The notes below the pieces were generated by a model, which was not told the origin of the DNA, made no database searches, and saw only the letters and a list, made by a program, of their open reading frames with translations. A stretch of 56,266 nt of DNA from Pleurocapsa sp. MO_226.B13. GTDB lineage: Bacteria; Cyanobacteriota; Cyanobacteriia; Cyanobacteriales; Xenococcaceae. The stretch is from positions 1-56,266 of the forward strand of contig JASJEI010000017.1 of the NCBI GenBank assembly GCA_030064795.1. Reading direction: 5' to 3'. This document shows, one piece after another, positions 1 to 8,329 of this stretch (the first letter of the stretch is position 1; each line of letters opens with the position of its first letter). The position numbers were made by a program, and so were the translations under genes.

Positions 1-179
1 CGGTAGGGTAGTTCTCACCCACATCTAATACTCCAGTTAAACCTCGTATTGAGGTTCGCTGTTCATACCCTTCTATTTACTAGAAGCTCCTAACAGCAAC
101 GAATCGCACTAACTTTCAGGATTAAATGGGGTCTTGCACGCTTTTGGTGAACCGAGATAACGGGCGATCGCTATAGGTT

Positions 180-1905
180 TTAAATAGGACATAAAAATCT
201 CTTCCTAAGTAGTTCGTGACTGGCTCGACCATACATCTGACGCTTGAGCATTTTCAGTCGATTAATCTGTCCTTCTACCTGTCCATTACTCCATTGATAA
301 GTAACTCCATTTTTTACTGCTGCCCAATCTTCCTTGATGCCACGAGCGAAATTTTCTAAAGCTTTAATTTCACAGGAAGAGGCGAGTTCATACCATTCCT
401 GTAATTCGTCTGGCTGATGATTACAAACTAAATCGGCAAATTTTTGGATAAGTTCAATCGCAGTATTGAGTTGAGGATGTTGTTGTTTGAGCAACGAGAT
501 TACGGTTTGATCGGATTCACTTTGTTGAGATGCCTTTCTTAAAATTAGTTTGGCTGTACGACGCAGAGTTAATAAAGATTTTTTCGATTCAAAAACCTTT
601 ACTTGTGATTGATTAGTTTTTATCTTTTCCTGCTGCAATTTTTGGGCAGAACGAAGACGACGAATATAAGCAGCTACCGTACCATAACGACCTTGATAAC
701 CATGTTCAACAATTTCTTGGTACAACTTTGTCCCATTATGACAACCTTCATTCCACCGTTTTAGGAGATATTTGTGATAAGGAAAGAGCAAACTAACTCC
801 GCGATCGCTTCGTCCTTTACGTTCGGGGAAAGTAGCTTCTTTGAGAAATCGAAATACTTTTCTGGTACTAATTCCTAACTTATTAGCAATGGCAATTTTA
901 GTCCACCCCTGTTGATTTAAGGCGTGTACTTGTTCGTATTGTTCTAATCTTTTGCTACGATTTATGTCTGCTCTTTCAATCGTGGCTTTGGCTGGGGGTG
1001 GCGGTGGAACGGGTTGAGCAACAATAGCTTCTTCTTTGCTAATGATTTCAGCATTAACTATGGCTTCAACATGTTTGAGAGCCGTAGAATATTCGTTGAG
1101 AATTGTCTCAGTCGGATTGTTTAAATTCTCCAAAAGATGAAAACGATCTGCTATTTGAATAGCTTCTGGACAACCTTGAGATGCCCCCTCTTGATAAGCC
1201 TTAGCTCTATCTCTGGAAATAATTTCAACGCCAGGATGTTCTTTTAACCACTTTGCTAAAGTTTCTGCTGTACGGTCGGGAAGTAGGTCTATTGGTTGAC
1301 GAGTTTCTAAATCTACCAAAATAGTACCGTAGCTATGACGTTTGCGATATGCCCAGTCATCTACTCCTAGAACTCTGGGTACAGAGTAAGATGGCAATGG
1401 CATTTTCATCACTAGTCTGAGTAAAGTTTGACGACTAATTTTTACTCCCAAATGCTGAGTCAAACGCGACCCTGGTAATCCTCCTTGAGCTAAACCTATG
1501 CAGCCTGCGGTAGCAGGCAAGCGTCACGCAGTGGCGCGACTTGGGCGCATACGCCCTGCGTAAGTTGAATATTCAATCTTTCTGTTCGTCTCGCCCAAGG
1601 TGCAGCTATTTTAGGCAATCTCTGGGTGAAAATTTTACGCTGACAATTTGAGTTCGAGCAGAATAATTTTTGAGTTGTCAGCTTCAAACAGACCTGATAA
1701 TTGCCCCAAGATACGTCAAGTAGCGATCGCTCATATGAACTATGGACACGAGTACTTATCGAATTACAAATTGGACAAAATGCTTTTGTATTATGAGTTT
1801 GAACTTGTATGGTTAACTGATTTTCTACTTCACTGATTGACCAGGAAATTATCTTGAGACAAAAAAATCAGGTAATAAATGTTGTAGTAAGTAAGAATTG
1901 TTGAA
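180..1905 (-). pseudogene. Broken ISL3-family transposase
   Basis: A DDE transposase of the ISL3 type, split into three frames. The N-terminal part (about 1850-1905) reads LLQHLLPDFF and then loses frame near 1850. The next part (about 1500-1850) carries the zinc ribbon (FCPIC near 1775, FCSNSNCQRKIF near 1650) and the family phrase APWARRTERL. The large C-terminal part (180-1497) begins IGLAQGGLPGSRLTQ, with the catalytic-core phrase VLGVDDWAYRKRHSYG and a helix-turn-helix near its middle. The break at 1500-1559 is caused by an inserted palindromic repeat; the break near 1850 is a simple frame change. The protein is very probably inactive, although the terminal repeats could still be used in trans. 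Confidence 0.85.
1500..1559. repeat. About 60-bp GC-rich palindromic repeat inside the transposase
   Basis: A block of small inverted repeats (GCCTGCggtaGCAGGC, then GGGCGcataCGCCC) sits exactly between the codons for RLNIQLT and IGLAQGG, which are contiguous in ISL3 transposases. It adds roughly 59 bases, which is not a multiple of three, and so shifts the frame. It resembles the small dispersed palindromes of cyanobacterial genomes and is much more GC-rich than its surroundings. Confidence 0.7.
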
Positions 1906-2036
1906 AGGGGAATTTTCTGCCATAAATAACCGCTTTTTTAGCTCTCATTCTATTTACTCACAAAATCTTTCTTTACTGCTATTTTAATCGTAGCGATCAC
2001 CCGTTATCTCGGATCACCAAAAGCGTGCAAGACCCC

Positions 2037-2401
2037 ACTTATCCCTGAAGGTTACACTCAAATCGCGATCGTGTCTTCGATTTTTATTTTCCCTTTTTCC
2101 AATTTTGTTCGTTATTATGGTTTAGCTAATCAAAGTCTAAGATACTATCTTGTAGATAAGATTACTAAACTTAACCAAAGATAATCAAGATTTTTTCTGA
2201 TGTTGTTAGTAGGGCGAAAGCAAGTCGTCCTAGTTTGAATGAAATGCTGAAAGATGCTAGCGAGCGACAGGGCTATATCTCAATTGGGTGTAGCTATTGA
2301 GCCTACTCTTGTCTGTCATAATCCAAATAAAAAAGCTATACCTTTTACAAGGTACAGCTTCGATCGCAGTGGATATTCAGATGAATATCCACCTAACGTA
2401 A
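2037..2401. other. Intergenic region without a gene
   Basis: Between the ISL3 element and the next gene I see no convincing reading frame on either strand. The only clear signal is the transcription terminator at 2329-2360. Confidence 0.5.
2329..2360 (-). terminator. Rho-independent terminator for the 2402-2845 gene
   Basis: Read on the minus strand, a 12-bp stem (AAGCTGTACCTT with AAGGTATAGCTT, one G-U pair) with a 4-nt loop is followed by six T. It lies 42 bp after the stop codon of the upstream minus-strand gene. Confidence 0.8.
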
Positions 2402-2845
2402 CTATGCAGCAGTACGTATGTTTTTGAAGTAGTGGTATCTCTTGGAAAATTGCACCTGCTTACTACGTAACTCCTGTTCGTTAGCAATCAAACGCCACTG
2501 TTTGGTGTGCTGGTCGTAAATCTCTACGAGTGCATAAGCAGCTTGTAAGATTTGCTGTCTAGTCCAGCCAGCATAATGCTGTTGATAAGCTAGCTTAATT
2601 GCTTTAACGTCAGTGTTTTGACCTTGGCGTTTAAACTTGCCTATTTCAGAATTTATAATTGTGAATACAATTTGGGCTTCTGTCAAAGCCTTTGGTGGTG
2701 TAACAGTCCTGCTCTGTCCAGAAACCTGACTAAGCACGGGCATATATTTCTGAGCGCGAGCAGATGCAGGTGTATAGCTTTGCATTCTTGGCGCATAGCC
2801 TTGAACCTGAGTAACTGCGGGAGCATAATTTGTATAAGTCATCAT
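2402..2845 (-). CDS. Conserved plasmid protein of unknown function
   Basis: A 147-residue soluble protein that I do not recognise. The first 45 residues are low-complexity and rich in Tyr, Gln, Pro and Ala (QVQGYAPRMQSYTPASARAQ), resembling the Q/P-rich N-terminus of the 16776-17579 protein. The rest is helical and basic, with many Gln, Lys and Tyr (IKLAYQQHYAGWTRQQILQA), and looks like a small nucleic-acid- or protein-binding domain. It forms its own transcription unit: a strong terminator follows it, and the preceding gene has its own terminator at 2949-2981. A start one codon later (second Met) is equally possible. Confidence 0.6.
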   Translation of the reverse strand: MMTYTNYAPAVTQVQGYAPRMQSYTPASARAQKYMPVLSQVSGQSRTVTPPKALTEAQIVFTIINSEIGKFKRQGQNTDVKAIKLAYQQHYAGWTRQQILQAAYALVEIYDQHTKQWRLIANEQELRSKQVQFSKRYHYFKNIRTAA

Positions 2846-2948
2846 TAGTAAACCTAATTTTAAAATTTCACCTAACTAGGTTCGACAGAACCACAACCAA
2901 CCCGACTGGAGTTGTGTTCGGTGCTAACTCGCTTAGAGTTATGCAGCT

Positions 2949-2981
2949 AAAAAATTATCCACTGCTGACTAAACAGTGGAT
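2949..2981 (-). terminator. Rho-independent terminator for the 3030-3500 gene
   Basis: On the minus strand a perfect 8-bp stem (ATCCACTG / CAGTGGAT, 9-nt loop) is followed by AATTTTTT. It lies about 50 bp past the stop codon of the SLOG-family gene. Confidence 0.75.
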
Positions 2982-3029
2982 GCCTCCCCAAACTTGTTAG
3001 GATAGGACAAACCTGGGTAGATAATAAAA

Positions 3030-3500
3030 TTAAAAGTAATGATAAAAGTATTTGAATGTAACCCAACAGTTAAAAGTTGGTCTATTTATTGCTAGAGCAT
3101 AATCTACACAATTCTTAGTTCCACTTCTATCTTGATGCCACAACGCTATAAGTAAATCGCAGTAATTAACAATCCACTTATTTCTTTGCTGCATTGCCTG
3201 TAAACTGTAGTCGCCTGAAGAAATAATTTCGATTCGTTCGGCACGATTCAGTAATTTTTGATATCTGTCCTGACTATGTAGTGGCCACTTTAAAGATTGA
3301 GACTTGAATGGAATTGCTGCGATTAAACCAATACCGCGATCGATGGCACTTTGAGCTACTGCGGTATCCCAACCTAAAGCCATACCCGATATAACCTTTG
3401 TAGGTTTGTATTGAGCCAGAATAAAATCCGCAGTGTTTAGTAAGGCTCGATTAGTACGATCCGAATAGCTGCCAGGCAAAGAAGCAGGTCTATGTCTTGT
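3030..3500 (-). pseudogene. SLOG-family gene, split near its 5' end by the IscB element
   Basis: The protein contains the SLOG/YspA-like nucleotide-binding fold: a glycine-rich SGMALGWDTAVAQSA, then IGLIAAIPF and a C-terminal CDLLIALWHQDRSGTKNCVDYA. The family normally opens with a short strand and TGHRP. Here the reading frame reads TRHRPASLPGSY upstream of a TTG codon (3477-3479), and then hits a stop with no ATG. The missing first codons occur 1.55 kb away on the same strand: ATG ATT TTA GGT TTT ACA (5053-5070) encodes MILGFT. Joined, the two parts give MILGFT-RHRPASLPGSY. The gene is therefore interrupted after codon 6 by the IscB element. A shortened protein from the TTG codon would lack the first motif. 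A strong terminator follows at 2949-2981. Confidence 0.75.
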
Positions 3501-5052
3501 TAGTTGATAGCTGTGCCTTTCTTATACATAGTTGTACAAACTTACTTAAAATGAATAAAAATATCCGTCTTTTCGATGTACTCGTTTTAGCTTTGAGACA
3601 TGAATGCTTTTAGCTTTGCATCCAAAGACAGTAAAGTTAAAGCTGTTGGATGAAGATCTGGGATTGACTCTTCCTAAATTCCCTTGCTCGTCTTTGGCGA
3701 TATCCCCTGACTGCCATCCTTTAATTGGTTTAAGGGGATTATATCGAACAGGATAGCCATATTTATTTAATGCTGCTTTTTGTCTGCCCCCATGCCCCTT
3801 ACTAGTAATAATTAGCGGTTGATTGGCATTAATCTCTAACTGAGTTACGTTGCATGTAGCCGCCGCGTCATAAAAGTGAGTTTTTTCTAATCCTAATCTT
3901 TGACGGTTATATTTGGTTTGCCCTCCCGTTCCTGTAACAATAGGCAATCCAACTTCCTTCAAACAATTAAACAGCTTACATCTGGTAGCATTAACCGCAG
4001 CAGCATCACGTAATGGCTTAGAAGCACGAGCTAATATTGTTGAGAATAAACTCGGCTTGGAGGCGAGGAACTGCTCAATACTTAATTTGCCTTTCTTCTG
4101 GTTGCATTTTTGGCACGCCAAACAAAGATTGCTGACGCGATCGCTACCTCCGCAGGCTTTAGCAACTATATGGTCTATTTGTAATGGTACATTTTCTTTA
4201 CTACAATAGGTGCAGGCTCTCCCCCATTTTTCTAGTAAATACTCGCGAACTTCATAGCCCATTAACTCTCCCTGTTGATATTCAACTCCAGATATTTCAG
4301 AGTTTTGCAGTTTTTGGGTATCAAATTTTACTAACTCCTGGCAAATCGATGTAATTGGTGCGAGCGCCTTTAGCCTCTTTACCCAGGTCAATACGGTTAA
4401 CACTCGATGCATCAGACTTGGAGGTAGCCAGCCTGTGGGACGAGTACGATTGAGAAATCTCGGTTTTCGATATCTCAGTTGGCTGCGTCGTCGGCGACGG
4501 TAAGCACGACGAGATTCTAATTTTTTCTTTATCAATCCTCCTCGATGATTCAGTTCGGCGCACCAGATTAAACAGTTGTCCAAAACCAAGGCTAATCCTG
4601 TGGTCTTAGAACCAGGATCCGTTTTTAGCTCTAATTTATGTCTGCTTGGAGTGCATTCTTTCTTAAGGATAATAGTAAACGGAAATTGTCTAAAGACCGC
4701 AGCTTTTCCCGCTTTAAGTAGTTTGTTTGCCATTGACGGTTTACAAGGCGTCAACGGTTTTTTATTGGTGTCTATAACCAGTACGTAGTTAGGTTTAATC
4801 ATGGTTGTGATTAGCTTCCTTTTGGAATAATGTGTGCTTCGAGAATCTTAAATAAGCTTGTTCGGCTAAAGACACTAGGGCTATAAACCTTTTTACCCGT
4901 TCCTTAATCTTTAACGACAGGGCTTGAAACTAGCGTTCATTCCAAGGTGTCATGACTTATCCAAGGTAGATTCTACTAATAGGATCTAACTCTGCAACCT
5001 CTGACAGAGTTAGATCCTAAGTTTGTATAGGTTTGTACAGGCTTTTCAAAGG
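3501..5052 (-). mobile_element. IscB element inserted in the SLOG gene
   Basis: The limits come from the two halves of the interrupted SLOG gene: MILGFT on the 5' side (5053-5070) and RHRPASLPGSY on the 3' side (3465-3497). The roughly 1.55 kb between them contains iscB and its upstream non-coding RNA region, and no TnpA gene. It is therefore a non-autonomous IS200/IS605-like unit that would need a Y1 transposase in trans. Boundaries are accurate to about 5 bp. Confidence 0.7.
3546..4802 (-). CDS. iscB: IscB RNA-guided endonuclease
   Basis: IscB is the transposon-encoded ancestor of Cas9: an omega-RNA-guided double-strand nuclease. All parts are visible in 418 residues, the usual length. They are the N-terminal PLMP-type domain (VLVIDTNKKPLTPCKPSMA, 7-25), RuvC-I (LKTDPGSKTTGLAL, Asp62), the arginine-rich bridge helix (SRRAYRRRRRSQLRYRKPRF, 97-116) and RuvC-II (CQELVKFDTQ, Glu156). 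Then follow the HNH domain with its zinc ligands (CTYC 197-200, Asp210-His211, CQKC region 230-233) and RuvC-III (KTHFYDAAATCNV, His308 and Asp311). Every catalytic residue I can check is present, so the protein could be active. The upstream region 4806-5075 on the same strand is its guide RNA locus. The element interrupts a SLOG-family gene. Confidence 0.93.
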   Translation of the reverse strand: MIKPNYVLVIDTNKKPLTPCKPSMANKLLKAGKAAVFRQFPFTIILKKECTPSRHKLELKTDPGSKTTGLALVLDNCLIWCAELNHRGGLIKKKLESRRAYRRRRRSQLRYRKPRFLNRTRPTGWLPPSLMHRVLTVLTWVKRLKALAPITSICQELVKFDTQKLQNSEISGVEYQQGELMGYEVREYLLEKWGRACTYCSKENVPLQIDHIVAKACGGSDRVSNLCLACQKCNQKKGKLSIEQFLASKPSLFSTILARASKPLRDAAAVNATRCKLFNCLKEVGLPIVTGTGGQTKYNRQRLGLEKTHFYDAAATCNVTQLEINANQPLIITSKGHGGRQKAALNKYGYPVRYNPLKPIKGWQSGDIAKDEQGNLGRVNPRSSSNSFNFTVFGCKAKSIHVSKLKRVHRKDGYFYSF

Positions 5053-5075
5053 TGTAAAACCTAAAATCATAATCT
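4806..5075 (-). ncRNA. Predicted omega-RNA of IscB
   Basis: IscB guide RNAs are transcribed from just upstream of iscB in the same direction, with the guide at the 5' end taken from the sequence flanking the element. Here the region is non-coding, directly upstream of iscB, and highly structured. It includes a perfect 15-bp stem (TAGGATCTAACTCTG at 4980-4994 with its complement at 5005-5019) and, further on, TTTCAAGCCCTGTCG and an AAGGAACGGG-containing segment close to iscB. The element edge is near 5053. The guide should then correspond to the minus-strand bases just beyond it, which are the start codon region of the interrupted SLOG gene. The exact 5' end is inferred. Confidence 0.55.
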
Positions 5076-5179
5076 ATATTAGTAATATCTCAATTACTAA
5101 TATCTGATAAGATTACAGGCTATTAACTGGGCTTACCGATGGGATCGTAATATTGCAAAACATAGCAGTCTTTAAACTG

Positions 5180-5659
5180 TCATATCTTTTGGCAAACGTA
5201 CCACACAGCAGCGTTCCACAGTATCTGAGTATGACAGGATATCTGAGTGTTTTTGGTATTATGATTGGTATCTATACAAAAACACACCAAAGTACGAACG
5301 CTATCTATAACGCTACATAAATGCAAGAACCGATAGAGGTACATCCTCTCCCAATCAGCTAAATTTTCTTGACTGTGTTCGTTCTGAATTAACTTCCAAA
5401 GCCATTGTCGATAGTATTTCAGACATTCATCTAAGTTATTAACTCGCCAGATGCAATTTTTACTCTTCTTGTAAGAATAAGGATTGCCTAAACCCAAATC
5501 TAGAGGATTAAAACCAGAAGAACTTCGGCTTCGATGGCGACCGCAGTACAACATTCTAGCAGTACCCATATTAGGCTTACTAACGCAGTTAAGCTTTGCT
5601 ATTTTAACTAGCTTAGATTCTAATTCGAGTCTCCTAGCTGAATTTCGATCTATACTCAT
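5180..5659 (-). CDS. DUF4326-like protein
   Basis: A 159-residue protein with the order of motifs seen in DUF4326 proteins, which are small, Cys-containing proteins common on phages and plasmids and of unknown function. These are MLYCGRHRSRS, then DLGLGNPYSYKK, an ECLKYYRQWLWKLI helix, a Cys pair (LVCFCIDT) and a terminal CHTQILWNAAVWY, matching the CHG-x-IL ending of the family. The N-terminal 35 residues are poorly conserved and basic. It ends about 110 bp before the reconstructed SLOG start on the same strand, so the two may once have been one operon. The family call is from memory of motifs. Confidence 0.6.
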   Translation of the reverse strand: MSIDRNSARRLELESKLVKIAKLNCVSKPNMGTARMLYCGRHRSRSSSGFNPLDLGLGNPYSYKKSKNCIWRVNNLDECLKYYRQWLWKLIQNEHSQENLADWERMYLYRFLHLCSVIDSVRTLVCFCIDTNHNTKNTQISCHTQILWNAAVWYVCQKI

Positions 5660-5764
5660 TTCTCAAATGCTTACAAACAATTTCAGCTATTCAAATCCGC
5701 CAGGAGCGATCAAACTATATTCCGCCTACCTCTAACAAATAGTGACAATCTAGATCGGGGTATA

Positions 5765-5803
5765 TTATGCAATTACATAATTTTGCAATTGCATAAATTC
5801 AAA
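5765..5803. repeat. AATT octamer-phased tandem repeat
   Basis: A tract in which AATT recurs every 8 bases (gcAATTacatAATTttgc, then AATTgcat and AAATT). The same phasing occurs at 24296-24340, several times in 28430-28980, and at 30043-30245. Confidence 0.65.
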
Positions 5804-5830
5804 ATAATAAAATGAGCGATCGCCCTATAT

Positions 5831-6730
5831 TCAGCTAATTCTGGCGTAGTAGTAAAGAGTGCGAAAAGTAATGCCTGAACCGTTAAAAGTTGACCAGCGA
5901 TACCTGCATTCTCCTGGCTTGTACTTACCAGAACTACTACTCCACTCGTCCCATAGCCCAGATAATCCGTCATCCCAGTCTTTTAAAGCCATGCCAACTC
6001 GAATCCAGTCATCATAAATATCTGCATAGATAGGATTGATGGCGCAAATTAATTCTTCTACAGTCTTACAAAAAAACACTCTTGATTTAACGACTTCTGT
6101 TTTAGGCTGCGGTCTGAGTTGGTTTAGCCACAGACTAGATATAGTGGGAATGGGGCATCGATCTGGAGCAATCAGCCAGCGATATTTACCTGTTATCGGA
6201 TGAACGGAGGGGGGTAAAGTAGAAAGTAGATTCCGACCTCTTACCTCTAAACCATTCCTCAACTTAAAACTTTTAATTGGTCGCTCGATATAGTACAGAT
6301 ACTGTCTGTGTCCAGGGCGACCCGAAGCATAGCTTACTGTAGTTGGAAACCTCATCTGTTCAAATTGATTTAATGCTTCGTAAGAATCACAATCAATGGC
6401 AACTAGATAGCGATCGCTTGATTGATAACCGCACAGCAGGCTATAACCATTGGGAACGATAGAATAAAGACCATGTTTGCCCCTAACCCACACTTGACCT
6501 TCTTGAGACAAAGAGCGAAACAAACCTTGGGGTGAATAATAATTATCTTGCCACTTTCTACCCAAAGGTCGCTTATCGATACAAGGTACGAGTTTCCAGT
6601 AGTTGGGCAAAAGAAAAAGACTTTGAATTAAACGCTCTTGCGAGCGATCGCGATTGCTCTGATGTTCTGAGCTTTTAAGTTCAGAATTTACCAGGGGAGT
6701 TTGTTTGTCTTGAGAATAACTAAACATCAA
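5831..6730 (-). CDS. Primase-polymerase (Prim-Pol) with PriCT-2 domain
   Basis: An archaeo-eukaryotic-type primase-polymerase expected to make primers for plasmid replication. The Prim-Pol domain occupies about residues 35-205. The metal-binding pair is AIDCDSYEAL (Asp113, Asp115), followed by TTVSYASGRPGHRQYLYYI, whose His141 fits the nucleotide-binding SGxxGxH motif, and NGLEVRGRNLLSTLPPS (about 159-175). The C-terminal 70 residues match PriCT-2 (DDWIRVGMALKDWDDG, then GECRYRWSTFNGSG). At 299 residues it lacks the helicase domain often fused to such primases, so a separate helicase should exist elsewhere. It is followed on the same strand by the DUF4326-like gene. A second Met one codon in is also possible as start. 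Confidence 0.85.
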   Translation of the reverse strand: MMFSYSQDKQTPLVNSELKSSEHQSNRDRSQERLIQSLFLLPNYWKLVPCIDKRPLGRKWQDNYYSPQGLFRSLSQEGQVWVRGKHGLYSIVPNGYSLLCGYQSSDRYLVAIDCDSYEALNQFEQMRFPTTVSYASGRPGHRQYLYYIERPIKSFKLRNGLEVRGRNLLSTLPPSVHPITGKYRWLIAPDRCPIPTISSLWLNQLRPQPKTEVVKSRVFFCKTVEELICAINPIYADIYDDWIRVGMALKDWDDGLSGLWDEWSSSSGKYKPGECRYRWSTFNGSGITFRTLYYYARIS

Positions 6731-6781
6731 ATCTATGGTTGGTTAATTGTTTAGTTTTCTCAAGCGCAAGCTCTATGGCTA

Positions 6782-7372
6782 TTAGTTTTTAAACTTCTTA
6801 CCAGATTGCTTTTTCTTATTACCTGTTGTGACCTTTTTTGGTACTTGCCAAACCAATTTAATTGAATCCGATTTTGGCTGTGTCTCTTCTGATTCGTGTC
6901 TACATCTTGAGGCTTTTCTTGCTTCGGTAGCTGCTCGGCTTGCTGTAGGCGGTAGAAATGATTTAGCCTCAGATTCTGGCTTGATGGAACGATCTACCAA
7001 AGCCAATCCGATTAACTCCTCAATTCCAGACAGTTTTAACCCTACCAAATAAGCGATTCCTCTTGCTAAATGTAATTCAAATTGCTTCTTGAGCGATTCT
7101 GAATCCAAAGGCAAATTATGTTGATGGCAAAACTGAACCAGAGCAGCAGGAATAGCTGCACCAGTATCACCGACAAAAGTTTCCCAAGTAATCTCTAAAT
7201 TAGAATCGAACACTTGAGGTACTGGGGAAGGAACAGAATCTTGAGCCAAACTATAGCAAATTCCCCAACGGCAGATAGTAGCATAGGTAGGAATCTGGGT
7301 TTTGGTTTTGATATTGATTATTTGATATCTGGTTTTTTCACTAAATCTGAGGCGTTTGACAATAGGCTGCAT
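6782..7372 (-). CDS. DndE-like protein
   Basis: DndE is the small partner of the phosphorothioate DNA-modification complex; in structural studies it forms tetramers and binds nicked DNA. This protein shows the order [50 protein letters not shown] and [14 protein letters not shown] (roughly residues 4-125), followed by a basic tail ending [14 protein letters not shown] chose the internal ATG at 7370-7372 because the DndE similarity begins there. A longer frame to 7474 would add 34 hydrophobic residues unlike the family. No DndB, C or D gene is in the window. The product may therefore bind nicked or transferred plasmid DNA rather than take part in sulfur modification; that is inference. Confidence 0.65.
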   Translation of the reverse strand: MQPIVKRLRFSEKTRYQIINIKTKTQIPTYATICRWGICYSLAQDSVPSPVPQVFDSNLEITWETFVGDTGAAIPAALVQFCHQHNLPLDSESLKKQFELHLARGIAYLVGLKLSGIEELIGLALVDRSIKPESEAKSFLPPTASRAATEARKASRCRHESEETQPKSDSIKLVWQVPKKVTTGNKKKQSGKKFKN

Positions 7373-7699
7373 AAAAAAAGCTAAGAATAATATTTTATTT
7401 ATTCCCAGCGTCAGCAGTAGCCACATTGAAAACCCTAACTCGTCAGAGCAATCACCCAGCTGGTTGATAGACACAAGTGGTTCAAACTAAGTAAATTCGT
7501 TACCTAGTTATAAAGTTTCAAGAGATGTGTCCGTCAGTCAGATCACCCAGTTTTAATCTCATCAAAAAAATTAGCAGTTAAAAATCGAATCGCACTTCTC
7601 AGCATCAGCTACGCACCTAATTTCAAGATACAGATCACAGTAAAATCTTGCTTTACAAAGAATACTTTAGATTAGACTAATGCAAGCTTTACTCTACTC

Positions 7700-8317
7700 A
7701 TGGCAAACAAGACTTCTAAATCTAATAAATCTGAGACAATTTTTTATCGATTGAATTTTAAGTCTTCGTCATACTCTCAAAATTTAATTGAATATTTGCA
7801 ACAGCAAAATTACTGCCTAAATGGTCGCCAAAAAGTAGAACAAATAGTAGAAACGTTTCTTTTACCCTTAGTCGTATCTCCTGAAGACCCGAATTTTAAA
7901 GCAATAGTTGTTGAATCTTTGAGTAGACTCAAAAGCCAAATAGAGATAATTCAGGTTCTAACGGGGATAAGTCTCTTTGATAATCATCAATCGGAATGTT
8001 TCCAACTATCGAACTATACAGCACACATTTCTACTTCCAAAGTATCTCAGTCTGCGATCGCCGAACAGCAGCAAGATGAATTCCATACAGACAAAGAGTT
8101 AGAACTAACACCCTTAGAAGAGTTAGAGGCTACTATCGATCGTTTTAAACAGCAGTTAACTGAAGGTGTAGACCCCTTAGTAATAAGTCAAAATCTTACC
8201 CAAATCCAACCAGATGAGGAAGAATCTTGGACAGAACAGATGTGGCAGATATACGACAACTTCTATGAAGAAGTAAGTCAATTAGAATATCAAGCAACTT
8301 TTAGTCCAACAGACTAG
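7700..8317 (+). CDS. Candidate adaptor of the ParM-like segregation system
   Basis: A 205-residue acidic protein of no family I can name. It begins with a short basic stretch (MANKTSKSNKSE). Then comes a possible DNA-binding or pairing segment (FYRLNFKSSSYSQNLIEYLQ), which resembles the opening of small ribbon-helix-helix or ParR-like adaptors, and a strongly acidic, Glu/Gln-rich C-terminal half. It sits 12 bp upstream of the actin-like gene on the same strand, the arrangement expected for a filament and adaptor pair, although classical systems place parR after parM. The role is inferred from position. Confidence 0.55.
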   Translation: MANKTSKSNKSETIFYRLNFKSSSYSQNLIEYLQQQNYCLNGRQKVEQIVETFLLPLVVSPEDPNFKAIVVESLSRLKSQIEIIQVLTGISLFDNHQSECFQLSNYTAHISTSKVSQSAIAEQQQDEFHTDKELELTPLEELEATIDRFKQQLTEGVDPLVISQNLTQIQPDEEESWTEQMWQIYDNFYEEVSQLEYQATFSPTD

Positions 8318-8329
8318 TGCGTAGCTATT

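Larger units (their letters stand above)
128..2036 (-). mobile_element. Degenerate ISL3-type insertion sequence
   Basis: The two ends are near-perfect inverted repeats of about 46 bp (128-174 and 1991-2036), both starting GGGGTCTTGCACGC at the outer tip. A weaker inverted similarity continues about 17 bp outward on each side (111-127 and 2037-2053), so the true tips could lie further out or the element may have entered a palindrome. No clear 8-bp target duplication is visible next to 128 and 2036. The single transposase gene inside is broken. Bases 1-127 hold no gene I can support. Confidence 0.75.

Noticed and set aside
1..127. Possible right end of another IS200/IS605 element at the window edge
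   Set aside because: Only non-coding sequence is visible and no transposase or nuclease motif can be read, so there is nothing firm to support it.
1648..1836. Plus-strand 62-residue reading frame
   Set aside because: It lies antisense to the zinc-ribbon part of the ISL3 transposase, which explains the sequence better.
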